From the NCBI GenBank assembly GCA_964500445.1, contig CAZCOG010000038.1, positions 5,124 through 69,123 on the forward strand: a DNA stretch of 64,000 bases, read 5' to 3'. Source of the DNA: Persicitalea sp964500445 (GTDB lineage Bacteria; Bacteroidota; Bacteroidia; Cytophagales; Spirosomataceae). The position numbers and the translations under genes are program-made. Position 1 is the first letter of the stretch. Each line of letters starts with the position of its first letter. Shown piece after piece: positions 9,549 through 16,722 of this stretch. Below the pieces are notes generated by a model. The model did no database searches, was not told the DNA's origin, and saw nothing but the letters and a program-made list of their open reading frames with translations.

Positions 9549-10661
9549 TCAGCATCCATTACTGAAAATTACAATTTGTCCGTCTATCTGCTGGTATCGG
9601 GCGCTGATCGTACGGGTGATTAGGTCCAGTTTTTCAAACAATGGCTCATCAGCGAACGAACCCGTCAGGTAGCAGTCTTTCATGAGTTCTTTGTCATACA
9701 CGATCTCGATCCCGTACGCTTTTTCCAACTCTCCAAAGACGTCTTCAATCGGCGTTGCCTTGAACGTAAAGGTCAATTGTTCGGTGGCACTTTTCAGTAC
9801 TTCGGGTTGCTCTACCAGGCTGCGGGCAAACTGATTTTCTTTGGCCAGAAATACGAGTTTCTGATTAGGTTTGAGAATGATTTCATTTTCTGTTTTAGAA
9901 ATTTTTGTATCCTTAGAGTGCACTTGACTGGTGTTTTTGAACACCGATACCCGGCCGGTCATTACTGCCACCTGAACCTGATCTTCGTCAGGGCGGGCCT
10001 TTACAATGAAGCTGGTACCAAGTACTTTCGTCACCAACGTATTAGCATATACGAAGAATGGTTTGTCAGGATTTTTAGTAACCTCAAAAAAGCCCTCACC
10101 CGACAGATAAACTACCCTTTTATCTCCGGCAAATTCTTTCTGATAACTCACCTTACTACCCGGCTGAAGTACTATCGTGCTTCCATCAGGCAACGCCAGG
10201 GTATGGGGTAGTTTGTTAGTATTGGTATATTCGGTAAGTTGCACTGCTGTATTCTCAACCAGATCAGCATAAGTAAGGGCAATGGGATCGGCCGGGGTAC
10301 TTTGGGCCAGCCACCAACCCAGGCCGATCAGCCCGATCAGGGATGCCGCCGCCCAGAGCCAGCGGCTCTGAGCCGACCAGAAAGAAACTACCCGGTGGCC
10401 TGTCTTGTCGGAGGGCTGGTCCAGGCGTTCCGCGAGGCGCTGTAGTTCGTTTCTGATTTCGAATTCTGTGATCTGATCAAAGGAGTCGCCGACTGCCTCG
10501 AGAAGAAGCGTGGCCTTTTCGACATCTTTTGATTTATAGGGATGTAGTTCGACCCACTCTGTCCAAAAACGGGCATCCTCGGCGTCTCCGTTAAGTTTCC
10601 AGCTTCTGAAAGACCGGTCGGCAGCCAAATCTTCGGGACGGTACTTTGTGTAATCGAACAT
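9549..10661 (-). CDS. FecR-family anti-sigma factor
   Basis: A 370-residue inner-membrane regulator. The cytoplasmic N-terminus (1-100) is charged and helical, and a single membrane span lies near 110-128 (WLWAAASLIGLIGLGWWLA). The FecR domain covers about 155-265 (LPDGSTIVLQPGSKVSYQ and LSGEGFFEVTKNPDKPFFVY). A DUF4974 domain closes the protein (LTFTFKATPIEDVFGELEKA, YQQIDGQIVIF). By analogy with Fec-type systems, it receives the signal from the STN domain of the SusC protein and releases the ECF sigma factor encoded just upstream. It lies between the sigma gene (128 bases away) and SusC (about 200 bases away). The stop follows a terminal NGC. Confidence 0.92.
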   Translation of the reverse strand: MFDYTKYRPEDLAADRSFRSWKLNGDAEDARFWTEWVELHPYKSKDVEKATLLLEAVGDSFDQITEFEIRNELQRLAERLDQPSDKTGHRVVSFWSAQSRWLWAAASLIGLIGLGWWLAQSTPADPIALTYADLVENTAVQLTEYTNTNKLPHTLALPDGSTIVLQPGSKVSYQKEFAGDKRVVYLSGEGFFEVTKNPDKPFFVYANTLVTKVLGTSFIVKARPDEDQVQVAVMTGRVSVFKNTSQVHSKDTKISKTENEIILKPNQKLVFLAKENQFARSLVEQPEVLKSATEQLTFTFKATPIEDVFGELEKAYGIEIVYDKELMKDCYLTGSFADEPLFEKLDLITRTISARYQQIDGQIVIFSNGC

Positions 10662-10789
10662 AGAAAAAATAGGATAGACTTATTTTTCCTGAAAGATGTA
10701 ATAAGTACTCCGCGATACTCCTTTTTGAAGAAGTTTTTTAATAAAAAAGAGAAAATACCTCTTAAATAGCTGATTTTAAAACAACTATC

Positions 10790-11401
10790 TTATAATCCAA
10801 CCAAAAAAAGAGTGGTAATAAAGTAGTGAAGCTGGTCGAAAGACAGGCGGAGATTGAGGATAGCTTTGTGAAGAAGATTCGCCACCGATTGTCGGTTCAC
10901 GACCATCAATTCGGCAATTTGCTCGTTATCGAGTCCCTGATAAAATTTTAAAAAGACAGCCTCTTTTTGCCGTTTAGGCAGGTTGGAAATCGCTTCGATC
11001 ACCCTACTTTTTTTTTCGGAGACTGACTCTTCAAAAATTAATGCTTTCTCGATTGTAAAGTCATCAGGGCGATCGTGCAGATTGGCATCGATGGAAACAA
11101 TCGCATTTTTAGTGTTCCTGAAAGACAGGTACAGGTTGTTCCGAACGGAGCGCAGAAGGTAAATAGTGAGGTGTTGAATCTGAAACGTTTCCCTTTTTTC
11201 CCAGAGATGAATAAACAAATCCTGCAAAGTATCCTTGATGAGTTCCCGGTTGGATGTGAAGTTGGTCCCATAATTAAAAAGGACCTGATAATGTGCCTCC
11301 ACCAACTCACAAAAAGCCTCCTTGTCGCCGGCAACTGACCGTTGCCAGAGCGCAATGTAGTGCTCATTTTGATCGGGTCGGATGTAGTGATCCTTCAGCA
11401 T
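10790..11401 (-). CDS. ECF-type RNA polymerase sigma factor
   Basis: A 203-residue extracytoplasmic-function sigma-70 factor, the first gene of the glycan locus. Region 2 lies at about 20-90 (AFCELVEAHYQVLFNYGTNF, with the DTLQDLFIHLWEKR segment that binds core and the -10 element). Region 4 lies at about 130-190 and has a helix-turn-helix (LPKRQKEAVFLKFYQGLDNE, then IAELMVVNRQSVANLLHKA). The size and the absence of regions 1 and 3 are normal for ECF factors of the SusC-linked group. It probably drives the downstream SusC/SusD/GH92 genes when the FecR neighbour releases it. The ATG at 11401 gives a full region 2. Confidence 0.93.
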   Translation of the reverse strand: MLKDHYIRPDQNEHYIALWQRSVAGDKEAFCELVEAHYQVLFNYGTNFTSNRELIKDTLQDLFIHLWEKRETFQIQHLTIYLLRSVRNNLYLSFRNTKNAIVSIDANLHDRPDDFTIEKALIFEESVSEKKSRVIEAISNLPKRQKEAVFLKFYQGLDNEQIAELMVVNRQSVANLLHKAILNLRLSFDQLHYFITTLFLVGL

Positions 11402-11637
11402 CTGTCGGTTTTTACGGGATCATTAATCTCGTCGGCAGGTAGTGTAGTGGGTAACTCCCGGTACTTATGGCGTGCTCTTTCCTTTTCGACACGAAACTAT
11501 TTTCTGACTCAATCGTCTGCTATTAAAAACAACATAGTAGAGCATAGGAAAGCGATTCTCCCAATAGATAGTATACCAAAGACGATTGGGGCGTGAGTTT
11601 ACCCTTATCAATCAAAATCTCCCGGTCAGCAGGGTAC

Positions 11638-12249
11638 CTACTTCGCCACACTATCCGGCCTGATTCTGAATATCAGGTTGAGGCCTGCAATTTGGGACTT
11701 GACTTCGTGGCACTGCCCCTGGGTGTAGTGGTAGCGCGTCTTTTTGCCATCCGGCATTACTACGTCGTAAGCTCCGGCGGCTACCTTCTGCACCGTGCAC
11801 ATTTTTCCATAGCGGTCGGAGTATATCTGCTTCATGTTGAGGGGCTCCCGGTAGTAGAGGCTGGTCACGGTATAGTTAATGAGGTGGGGGATCTGGGTAG
11901 TTTCTGCGGCCGAATTACCCTCGGCAAAAGTCACCTTGTAAGTGTCGCTGGTCTGGACGGTATTGGTTTTTTCTTTTAGCTTACCGTTCACTTCCTGACT
12001 CGACGTGGACGTTTTCAATACGCCATTCTCAAACCGATTTTCGCTCACGTATACCACATCGTACAGAAAAGTATCGATCGCGCCCCGTACCCGCAGATGA
12101 TCGCCGCCCTCGCCCGAACGGGGAGGCGTAATCGTCAGCTCGCCCACGGCGCGCCCGGCAAGTAGAATATCGTAAACGATGGCCTGCCCTGCGGCCGGGA
12201 AGTAAAAAAGAACCCACCCAAACGCCAAAGTAGTTATTAGTTTTTTCAC
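11638..12249 (-). CDS. Small exported protein, resembles DUF6134/DUF3108-type
   Basis: A 203-residue protein with a clear signal peptide (about 1-22, cut after AAGQA) and a start codon read as GTG. The mature part is rich in beta strands, with regions such as YDILLAGRAVGELTITPP, VYVSENRFENGVLKTSTSSQ and TSLYYREPLNMKQIYSDRYG. That pattern, a repeated measured-strand sandwich in a periplasmic protein of about 200 residues, is like the DUF6134/DUF3108 group, but the assignment is from memory of the pattern only. No catalytic motif was seen. It lies upstream of the sigma gene with a 236-base spacer, so it is probably transcribed separately. The spacer 11402-11637 shows nothing else clear. Confidence 0.65.
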   Translation of the reverse strand: MKKLITTLAFGWVLFYFPAAGQAIVYDILLAGRAVGELTITPPRSGEGGDHLRVRGAIDTFLYDVVYVSENRFENGVLKTSTSSQEVNGKLKEKTNTVQTSDTYKVTFAEGNSAAETTQIPHLINYTVTSLYYREPLNMKQIYSDRYGKMCTVQKVAAGAYDVVMPDGKKTRYHYTQGQCHEVKSQIAGLNLIFRIRPDSVAK

Positions 12250-12622
12250 GAATTGATTCAGGTTAATATTTCTTCCAGATTGATTCTAACCGGGCAAAAC
12301 GACCGGGCCGATCCACGCAGTCAAAAGCTGGTCAACCTTTTGCCCGGCCGTAGTTACTTCAAACGATACAAGGCCAGGCGTAGTACAAACCATCAACTAT
12401 ACTTCATTTTGAAGGAAAAGTACTTAGGTGGGTGAACGCGAAGCCAGCGATCAACACCAGAATCCATTTTTCAAGTTCGTACCCAACTGCCGCGAAGTGT
12501 CAGTTCTGATTTGACGCGTAAAACTGAAAACTTTCATCGAGCCGGACCGCTCAAACAACAAAAATGGGATCGCGCCGAGAAGCACGATCCCATTCTAGTA
12601 AATAATCCTAGGTACTCGCCAA
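12250..12622. other. Intergenic region between the exported protein and the second FAS1 gene
   Basis: No gene was seen in these 373 bases. They hold a widely spaced 10-bp inverted repeat (CCGGGCAAAA 12290-12299 with TTTTGCCCGG 12338-12347), close upstream of the gene that starts at 12249, and the terminator described separately at 12563-12594. Confidence 0.5.
12563..12594 (-). terminator. Hairpin terminator after the second FAS1 gene
   Basis: AATGGGATCG (12563-12572) pairs with CGATCCCATT (12585-12594) around a 12-base loop. On the minus strand the stem is followed by TTTTTGTTGTTTG-like sequence, so it fits a factor-independent terminator for the fasciclin gene that stops at 12623. Confidence 0.7.
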
Positions 12623-13576
12623 CTAGGGAAGCAAAACCCCGTCGATCACGTGGACTACACCATTGGTGGCAAGCATGTTGGCGCTCGTAACCGTAGCGGC
12701 GTCGGTTCCGTTGCCGTTGCCGATGATTGTTACCCCAGTTCCCACATTCACTTCTATGGGCGTAGTGGCGGCGGTGTTCGCATCACCCGTAGTTAAGTTG
12801 GTCGAGAAAACGCGTCCCGGCACTACGTGGTAGAGCAGTATGCTGGTCAGCGTAGCCGGATCGGCTGCCGTCAGTGAAGCCTCAGTAGGGAAGCCCGCAT
12901 CGATAAAGGCTTGATTCGTGGGCGCAAATACCGTATACGCACCGCCTGGAGAGGAAAGCGCATCGAGCACTACCTGACTGCTGGAAGCGGCACGGGTAAC
13001 GGCAGCTACCAGGTAAGAAAGATCAGGATTCGCCTGCGCCATCTCCAGCAGACTTTGGGTAGGGGGCATAAGTACCCGGTCGATCACGTGGATCACGCCA
13101 TTGGCCGCGTCGACATCAGCCGCTACGACCATGGCACCGTTCACTGAAACACCTTCGGCGTCCTTAGTGACATACAGGTTCTGGCCGCCCAAAGTACCTA
13201 CTTCCTGGTCAGAGGCCGCTGCGATGTCGCTCGATTCGACCGTCGAATTCAGCACGTGGTATTCCAGAATACTTCTCAGCCTGGCCTCGTCCATGGCATT
13301 CACGGCGGCAACATCGGGAATTCCCGACGCTATGAATGCGGCATCGTTCGGCGCGAAAACGGTTAGCGTACCCGCAGCAAGCGCATCGGCCAATCCTGCA
13401 CGGGTAACCGCCGCCCTAAGAATCGTAAAGTCATTGTTTGCCACTACAATGTCCGTAATGGACTGCGGTTCAACGGTATTGTCGTCGTCGTTTTTACAAG
13501 CAGCTACCATACCGACTAACACACCTATCATCATTAGTTTCGTGGCATTGCGCACGAAAAAATTCACACGTTTCAT
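12623..13576 (-). CDS. Two-domain fasciclin (FAS1) lipoprotein, second copy
   Basis: A 317-residue lipoprotein with signal peptide and lipobox (VAAC, then a Lys/Asp-rich spacer KNDDDNT). Two FAS1 domains follow, about 35-170 and 173-317. The boxes are TVFAPNDAAFIASGIPD, ILEYHVLNS and GVIHVIDRVLMPPT in the first; TVFAPTNQAF, ILLYHVVPGR and GVVHVIDGVLLP in the second. The inter-domain linker (LMPPTQSLLEMAQANPDLSY) is almost the same as in the copy at 301-1257, so the two are recent or strongly conserved paralogues. An upstream in-frame TTG at 13585 would add three residues; the ATG at 13576 was chosen. The role is probably adhesion or matrix binding at the cell surface. Confidence 0.9.
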   Translation of the reverse strand: MKRVNFFVRNATKLMMIGVLVGMVAACKNDDDNTVEPQSITDIVVANNDFTILRAAVTRAGLADALAAGTLTVFAPNDAAFIASGIPDVAAVNAMDEARLRSILEYHVLNSTVESSDIAAASDQEVGTLGGQNLYVTKDAEGVSVNGAMVVAADVDAANGVIHVIDRVLMPPTQSLLEMAQANPDLSYLVAAVTRAASSSQVVLDALSSPGGAYTVFAPTNQAFIDAGFPTEASLTAADPATLTSILLYHVVPGRVFSTNLTTGDANTAATTPIEVNVGTGVTIIGNGNGTDAATVTSANMLATNGVVHVIDGVLLP

Positions 13577-13762
13577 AATCAGCAAAATTTAAGGTTAGTA
13601 CTACATTTGAAAGTGTAGATAACCGAGACGAATAGTCATTGTTTTCTAATTTTGTTTAATTCTTCAAAAAAAACATTAAACTATTTTAAAATTACTAAAA
13701 ATTCCATTTGGGTTTAGCCAAGCAAAATTTATGTTTCTCAGATAGTTAACTACAATACGCCT

Positions 13763-13808
13763 AATCATAAAATATTGAGATAGTGTACATTACAAATATT
13801 TTATGATT
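13763..13808. repeat. 14-bp perfect AT-rich inverted repeat
   Basis: AATCATAAAATATT (13763-13776) and AATATTTTATGATT (13795-13808) are perfect reverse complements around an 18-base loop. The repeat stands in the 328-base gap between the second FAS1 gene and the end of the WYL regulator gene, in very AT-rich DNA. It could be a weak terminator for the WYL gene, about 100 bases past its stop, or an operator upstream of FAS1. Nothing else was seen in this gap. Confidence 0.5.
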
Positions 13809-13904
13809 GCTATCAACCAACCGGAGAAGCGTTCTGAATTCTATCGGCAATTTTTCTGTGTAAGTCAGATGCACAAACATGAGTCGAAACTGCACAATCC
13901 TCGA

Positions 13905-14915
13905 TCACGATTCATACACGGCTAACGTTTCTTTCAGCCTGCGCCTGATAATCTGCCGGAGCTTTTCGGGTTCGAGCACGATCATTCCTTCGCCAAAGCC
14001 CAGGATTTCTTTTTCCAGCTCGTAGTTATGCTGCACTTTGAGCTGAATGACGATGCCCTCGGCGTTTCGATCCACGACCTGCTGCGAAGGATGAAGCGGC
14101 TTGGTTTCGACATAGGGAGCGTGGCGATGGGTTACCAGCAATTTTATTTTGATGGGCCGTAGGGTTGCGCTCACCGTCACGCCAATCACATCGCGGTAGT
14201 ACAGCTCGGGGTCGATCAGCAGGTTAGGGACGTAGGCTTCGAAGGTAGGTGTAATGTCGATGATCCGGTCCAGCGCCAATGTGGTAATGTACTCCTGCCC
14301 GGTGCGCACACCCACCGCAAACCAGCGATTCTTGAATTCTTTCAGCCACCACACGTGGAATACGAAGGTCTGCGGGGCACGGGCCGAAAACGACTGGTAA
14401 GTCAGCTGAACGGCTTTTTTCTGCACCACGGCCTGGTATAAATCGTCCAAAAAATGAAGTCCTTTCAGATTTTCATTTTTCTCAAAATCGATGACGGGGG
14501 CTACTTTTTGGGCCGTCGAAAAAACGTGGTCTTCCAACTTCTGCACCACTTCGTTGAGAGCCGTGAAGTGCGAAAAACCCTTGAACTGCTTTAAGACCTC
14601 TACGGCTTCGTTCATCCGCGCCAGGTCACCATCCGACAGTGGAATGTTCGTGATGCTGTACGTAGGATCTTCGTAGGTGTAGTACTTCTTCGCCCGGATG
14701 ACGATGGGCGCAAAGTACCCCAGCTTGTCGCTCCGCATCATTTGTAGATCCGCCTGCACCGTGCGACGGCTAATGCCTTTGTCGATGCCCTCGTACTCGT
14801 AGAGCGCTTCCGACACTTTTTCGATCAGATCGTCGAGGGTCCAGGTACGCTGCCGATTGCGCAGACAAGCGTCGATGGTCTTGTAGCGGACGAGGGCGTT
14901 GCGGTTGGCGGGCAT
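13905..14915 (-). CDS. WYL-domain transcriptional regulator (YafY type)
   Basis: A 336-residue regulator. Residues 1-75 form a winged helix-turn-helix (TWTLDDLIEKVSEALYEYEG, then GISRRTVQADLQMMRSDKLG). The WYL domain lies at about 160-235: the strand AVQLTYQSFSARAP leads to FHVWWLKEFKNRWFAVGVR, in which VWWL stands at the position of the name-giving W-Y-L. A WCX-type C-terminal part closes the protein (GEGMIVLEPEKLRQIIRRRL). WYL domains bind nucleic acid or nucleotide-like ligands and often control DNA- or RNA-damage and defence genes. Here the gene is divergent from the tRNA-like RNA, slipin and RtcB unit, so it is the best candidate for its regulator. Its ligand is unknown. Confidence 0.9.
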   Translation of the reverse strand: MPANRNALVRYKTIDACLRNRQRTWTLDDLIEKVSEALYEYEGIDKGISRRTVQADLQMMRSDKLGYFAPIVIRAKKYYTYEDPTYSITNIPLSDGDLARMNEAVEVLKQFKGFSHFTALNEVVQKLEDHVFSTAQKVAPVIDFEKNENLKGLHFLDDLYQAVVQKKAVQLTYQSFSARAPQTFVFHVWWLKEFKNRWFAVGVRTGQEYITTLALDRIIDITPTFEAYVPNLLIDPELYYRDVIGVTVSATLRPIKIKLLVTHRHAPYVETKPLHPSQQVVDRNAEGIVIQLKVQHNYELEKEILGFGEGMIVLEPEKLRQIIRRRLKETLAVYES

Positions 14916-14957
14916 GGATAAAAATTATTTTTTCAGAAAAGTAAAAAGTTTTTTCAT

Positions 14958-14977
14958 CTGCGCAAAAACACTGCGCA
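14958..14977. promoter_or_regulatory. Direct repeat CTGCGCA, candidate operator of the RNA-repair locus
   Basis: CTGCGCA occurs at 14958-14964 and again at 14971-14977. Each copy contains the palindrome TGCGCA, and the copies are 13 bases apart. A partial match to the Bacteroidota -7 element, TAACCTTTG, follows at 14986-14994; the consensus is TAnnTTTG, so this one has an extra base. The repeats lie in the divergent promoter region of the WYL gene (start 14915) and the plus-strand RNA/slipin/rtcB unit, where an operator would be expected. Confidence 0.4.
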
Positions 14978-15107
14978 CTTGATCCTAACCTTTGTAGCGG
15001 CGAAAGCAACGTAGCCGAACCGGATGCGGGTTTCTGAATAGCCCCATAGTGTCGGTAGTCGCTGACTGTCAATATGCTGTCGGCTGCCCACTGATTTCGT
15101 CCATTGA

Positions 15108-15174
15108 TCTGTGGGTTGGGGGTTCGAGTCCTCCTCTTGCTACGGCAAGGTAGCTCAATGGGTAGAGCAACAGA
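15108..15174 (+). ncRNA. Circularly permuted tRNA-like RNA (Y RNA-like tRNA mimic)
   Basis: Read 5' to 3', this 67-base segment gives every tRNA part in permuted order. TCTGT (15108-15112) is anticodon-stem 3' strand. GGGTT (15113-15117) is the variable loop. A T-arm follows: GGGGG, loop TTCGAGT, CCTCC (15118-15134). The acceptor stem TCTTGC/GCAAGG (15135-15140, 15145-15150) is closed by the stable tetraloop TACG. TA (15151-15152) takes positions 8-9. The D-arm is GCTC, loop AATGGGTA, GAGC (15153-15168). A follows at position 26, then ACAGA (15170-15174), which pairs perfectly with the opening TCTGT. Elbow residues are kept: T8-A14, A15-T48, G18G19, T54T55C56 and A58. The ends therefore meet where a tRNA has its anticodon loop. 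The same topology is described for the bacterial Y RNA YrlA. Its place upstream of the slipin and RtcB genes suggests a partner or substrate-mimic role. Confidence 0.75.
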
Positions 15175-15177
15175 AAA

Positions 15178-15253
15178 ATGCGGGTTCGAATCCCGCATCA
15201 CCCTGTCACGGTGATTCCATTGGTAGGAGAAGAAGGCCACTTCTAAAATGGCC
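15178..15253 (+). ncRNA. Second tRNA-like segment in tandem
   Basis: Three bases after the first unit comes a second T-arm: GCGGG, loop TTCGAAT, CCCGC (15180-15196), extendable by two pairs to ATGCGGG/CCCGCAT. A sealed acceptor-like hairpin ATCACC/GGTGAT (15197-15202, 15210-15215, 7-base loop) follows, then a short D-arm-like hairpin TCC, loop ATTGGTA, GGA (15216-15228). Two mutually exclusive hairpins come next: AGAAG/CTTCT (15231-15235, 15240-15244) or GGCCA/TGGCC (15235-15239, 15249-15253). The order T-arm, sealed stem, D-arm repeats that of the first unit. No closing anticodon-type stem was found, and bases 8-9 cannot be placed cleanly, so this is a weaker case. It may be part of the same transcript. 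Confidence 0.5.
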
Positions 15254-15537
15254 ACCACTTGTAAAAAACCAGCAGACGCTGCCCCGTGGAATACCTGGCT
15301 TGCCGGGTGCTTCACAATTGAGCCAACGCCTGTGGGTAGGCCGGAGTCAGCCGGGCCGGAAGGCCGCTTCCGGAAAAGCATTCAATATCTGTATCGCCAA
15401 CTACTTACGCGTTGGCATCCGGTCTTGAACCCTTTTTCCGAACTGCTTTCCCGAAGGTTGTCGCCACCTGCCTCCGCGCAGACTGAATGGGTAGCCTCTG
15501 ACTGGTTCATGTAGCAACTTTTTATCCATAAATAACC
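15254..15537 (+). other. Structured leader between the tRNA-like RNAs and slipin
   Basis: No convincing protein gene was seen in this stretch. It holds several good hairpins: CCGGAA/TTCCGG (15356-15361, 15368-15373) and GCCAAC/GTTGGC (15396-15401, 15411-15416), and a D-arm-like GCC/GGC with loop TGTGGGTA (15328-15341). The D-loop word AATGGGTAG of the first tRNA-like unit recurs at 15486-15494. The stretch could be the 3' part of a longer structured RNA or an untranslated leader of the slipin-rtcB mRNA. The part upstream of the first unit (14916-15107) holds the divergent promoters and a hairpin GCTGAC/GTCGGC (15061-15066, 15079-15084). Confidence 0.4.
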
Positions 15538-16644
15538 ATGAAAACTGTACGCATCCAGACCCAGGAAATTGGGCTATTGTTCAGAAACGGCGATTTCCAC
15601 AAGGTACTTTTGCCGGGCAAGCACTGGATTTGGCCCAACGAGACGCTGTATTTCTACAAGCGCGGGGATTTACTGCAAAACCCACCCCGGGATCTGACAG
15701 TGCTGCTTTCGTACCCCGAAATTGCCGCCGAACTGGATGTAGTCGAGGTGAAAGACAACGAAATCGCGTTGCAGTACGAGAACGAACTGTTCCGGGCCGT
15801 ACTCCCAAAAGGTCGCTGGGCCTATTGGAAAAGCGTTAAAAACTACCGGTACCAAATTCTGGACGTTACGCAATTGGCGATTCCGGCCGAAGTGGATCTG
15901 GCGTCTTTGATGCCCCAGCCGTTAGGTGCCTACGTGCGCACTACCACCGTCGAAGGGCACGACAAAGGGGTACTTTTCATCGACTGGAAATTCGACCGCG
16001 TGCTGGAACCCGGTGTGTACCATTGGTGGAAAAACAACACGCCCGTCCATGTACTGAAAGTGGACACGCGCCGGCAGCAGATGGAAATCTCGGGCCAGGA
16101 AATCCTGACGAAAGACAAAGCCACGATTCGGCTCAGCTTTTACGTGCAGTACCACGTCCGGGATGTCATCAAAGCATTGGTCGAGAACAAAGAGTACGAC
16201 AAGCAGCTGTACGTACAGATGCAGCTGGCTCTGCGCGCCTACGTCGGCGGCCTGACTTTAGACGAGTTGCTGGACAAGAAGGCCGATATGACCGACGCCA
16301 TTCTGCAAGCTACGGCCACGAAAGCAGATCAACTCGGCATCGAACTGAGCGGCGGCGGCGTACGCGACATCATCCTACCGGGCGATATGCGCGACATCAT
16401 GAACCAGGTACTTATGGCCGAAAAGAAAGCCCAGGCCAACATCATCATGCGTCGGGAAGAAACCGCCTCGACCCGCAGCCTGTTGAATACGGCCAAACTG
16501 ATGGAGGATAACGAAATGCTGTGGAAGTTGAAGGAGATGGAGTACGTCGAAAAAATCGCCGACAAAATCAACACCATTTCGGTTTCCGGTAGTGGTCAAA
16601 TCATCGACCAGCTGAAGCAGATTTTTGTTTCTTCCAAAAACTAA
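15538..16644 (+). CDS. Slipin / SPFH (Band-7) domain protein
   Basis: A 368-residue protein of the stomatin/slipin branch of the SPFH (Band-7) superfamily, which forms ring-like or membrane-associated scaffolds. There is no N-terminal membrane helix, unlike usual slipins. The SPFH core covers about 140-310 (KGVLFIDWKFDRVLEPGVYH, EISGQEILTKDKATIRLSF, then GIELSGGGVRDIILPGDM), followed by a helical tail. Before it stand two shorter units with the same pattern (residues 10-30 IGLLFRNGDFHKVLLPG; 75-97 IALQYENELFRAVLP), so the N-terminal half looks like three tandem copies of a beta module. It is 78 bases upstream of rtcB. Published comparative genomics links Band-7 modules with RtcB and a tRNA-like RNA, which is the arrangement seen here. 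Its own role is inferred to be a scaffold for the ligase or RNA. Confidence 0.88.
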   Translation: MKTVRIQTQEIGLLFRNGDFHKVLLPGKHWIWPNETLYFYKRGDLLQNPPRDLTVLLSYPEIAAELDVVEVKDNEIALQYENELFRAVLPKGRWAYWKSVKNYRYQILDVTQLAIPAEVDLASLMPQPLGAYVRTTTVEGHDKGVLFIDWKFDRVLEPGVYHWWKNNTPVHVLKVDTRRQQMEISGQEILTKDKATIRLSFYVQYHVRDVIKALVENKEYDKQLYVQMQLALRAYVGGLTLDELLDKKADMTDAILQATATKADQLGIELSGGGVRDIILPGDMRDIMNQVLMAEKKAQANIIMRREETASTRSLLNTAKLMEDNEMLWKLKEMEYVEKIADKINTISVSGSGQIIDQLKQIFVSSKN

Positions 16645-16722
16645 TAAACCTGCCAACTAGCACCCAGAGGATAGGTATCCTGGTACCATTCTTTGGGCGC
16701 TTGGTAGTTAAACAATCTGATT

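Noticed and set aside
15021..15086. A possible earlier, decayed tRNA-like unit (ATGCGGGTT, D-like loop, hairpin GCTGAC/GTCGGC)
   Set aside because: The T-loop is not canonical and the arms do not pair convincingly.
15145..15198. An ordinary tRNA made of the first D-arm and second T-arm
   Set aside because: The 5' acceptor GCAAGG does not pair with the bases after the T-arm, and no anticodon arm fits between; the permuted reading pairs perfectly.
15328..15341. A further D-arm-like hairpin with loop TGTGGGTA
   Set aside because: No T-arm or acceptor pairing was found next to it, so a third tRNA-like unit is not supported.
15111..15514. Two plus-strand open frames (15111-15428 and 15248-15514) over the tRNA-like region
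   Set aside because: They cover the T-arms and hairpins, have no recognisable protein features, and conflict with the clear RNA structure.
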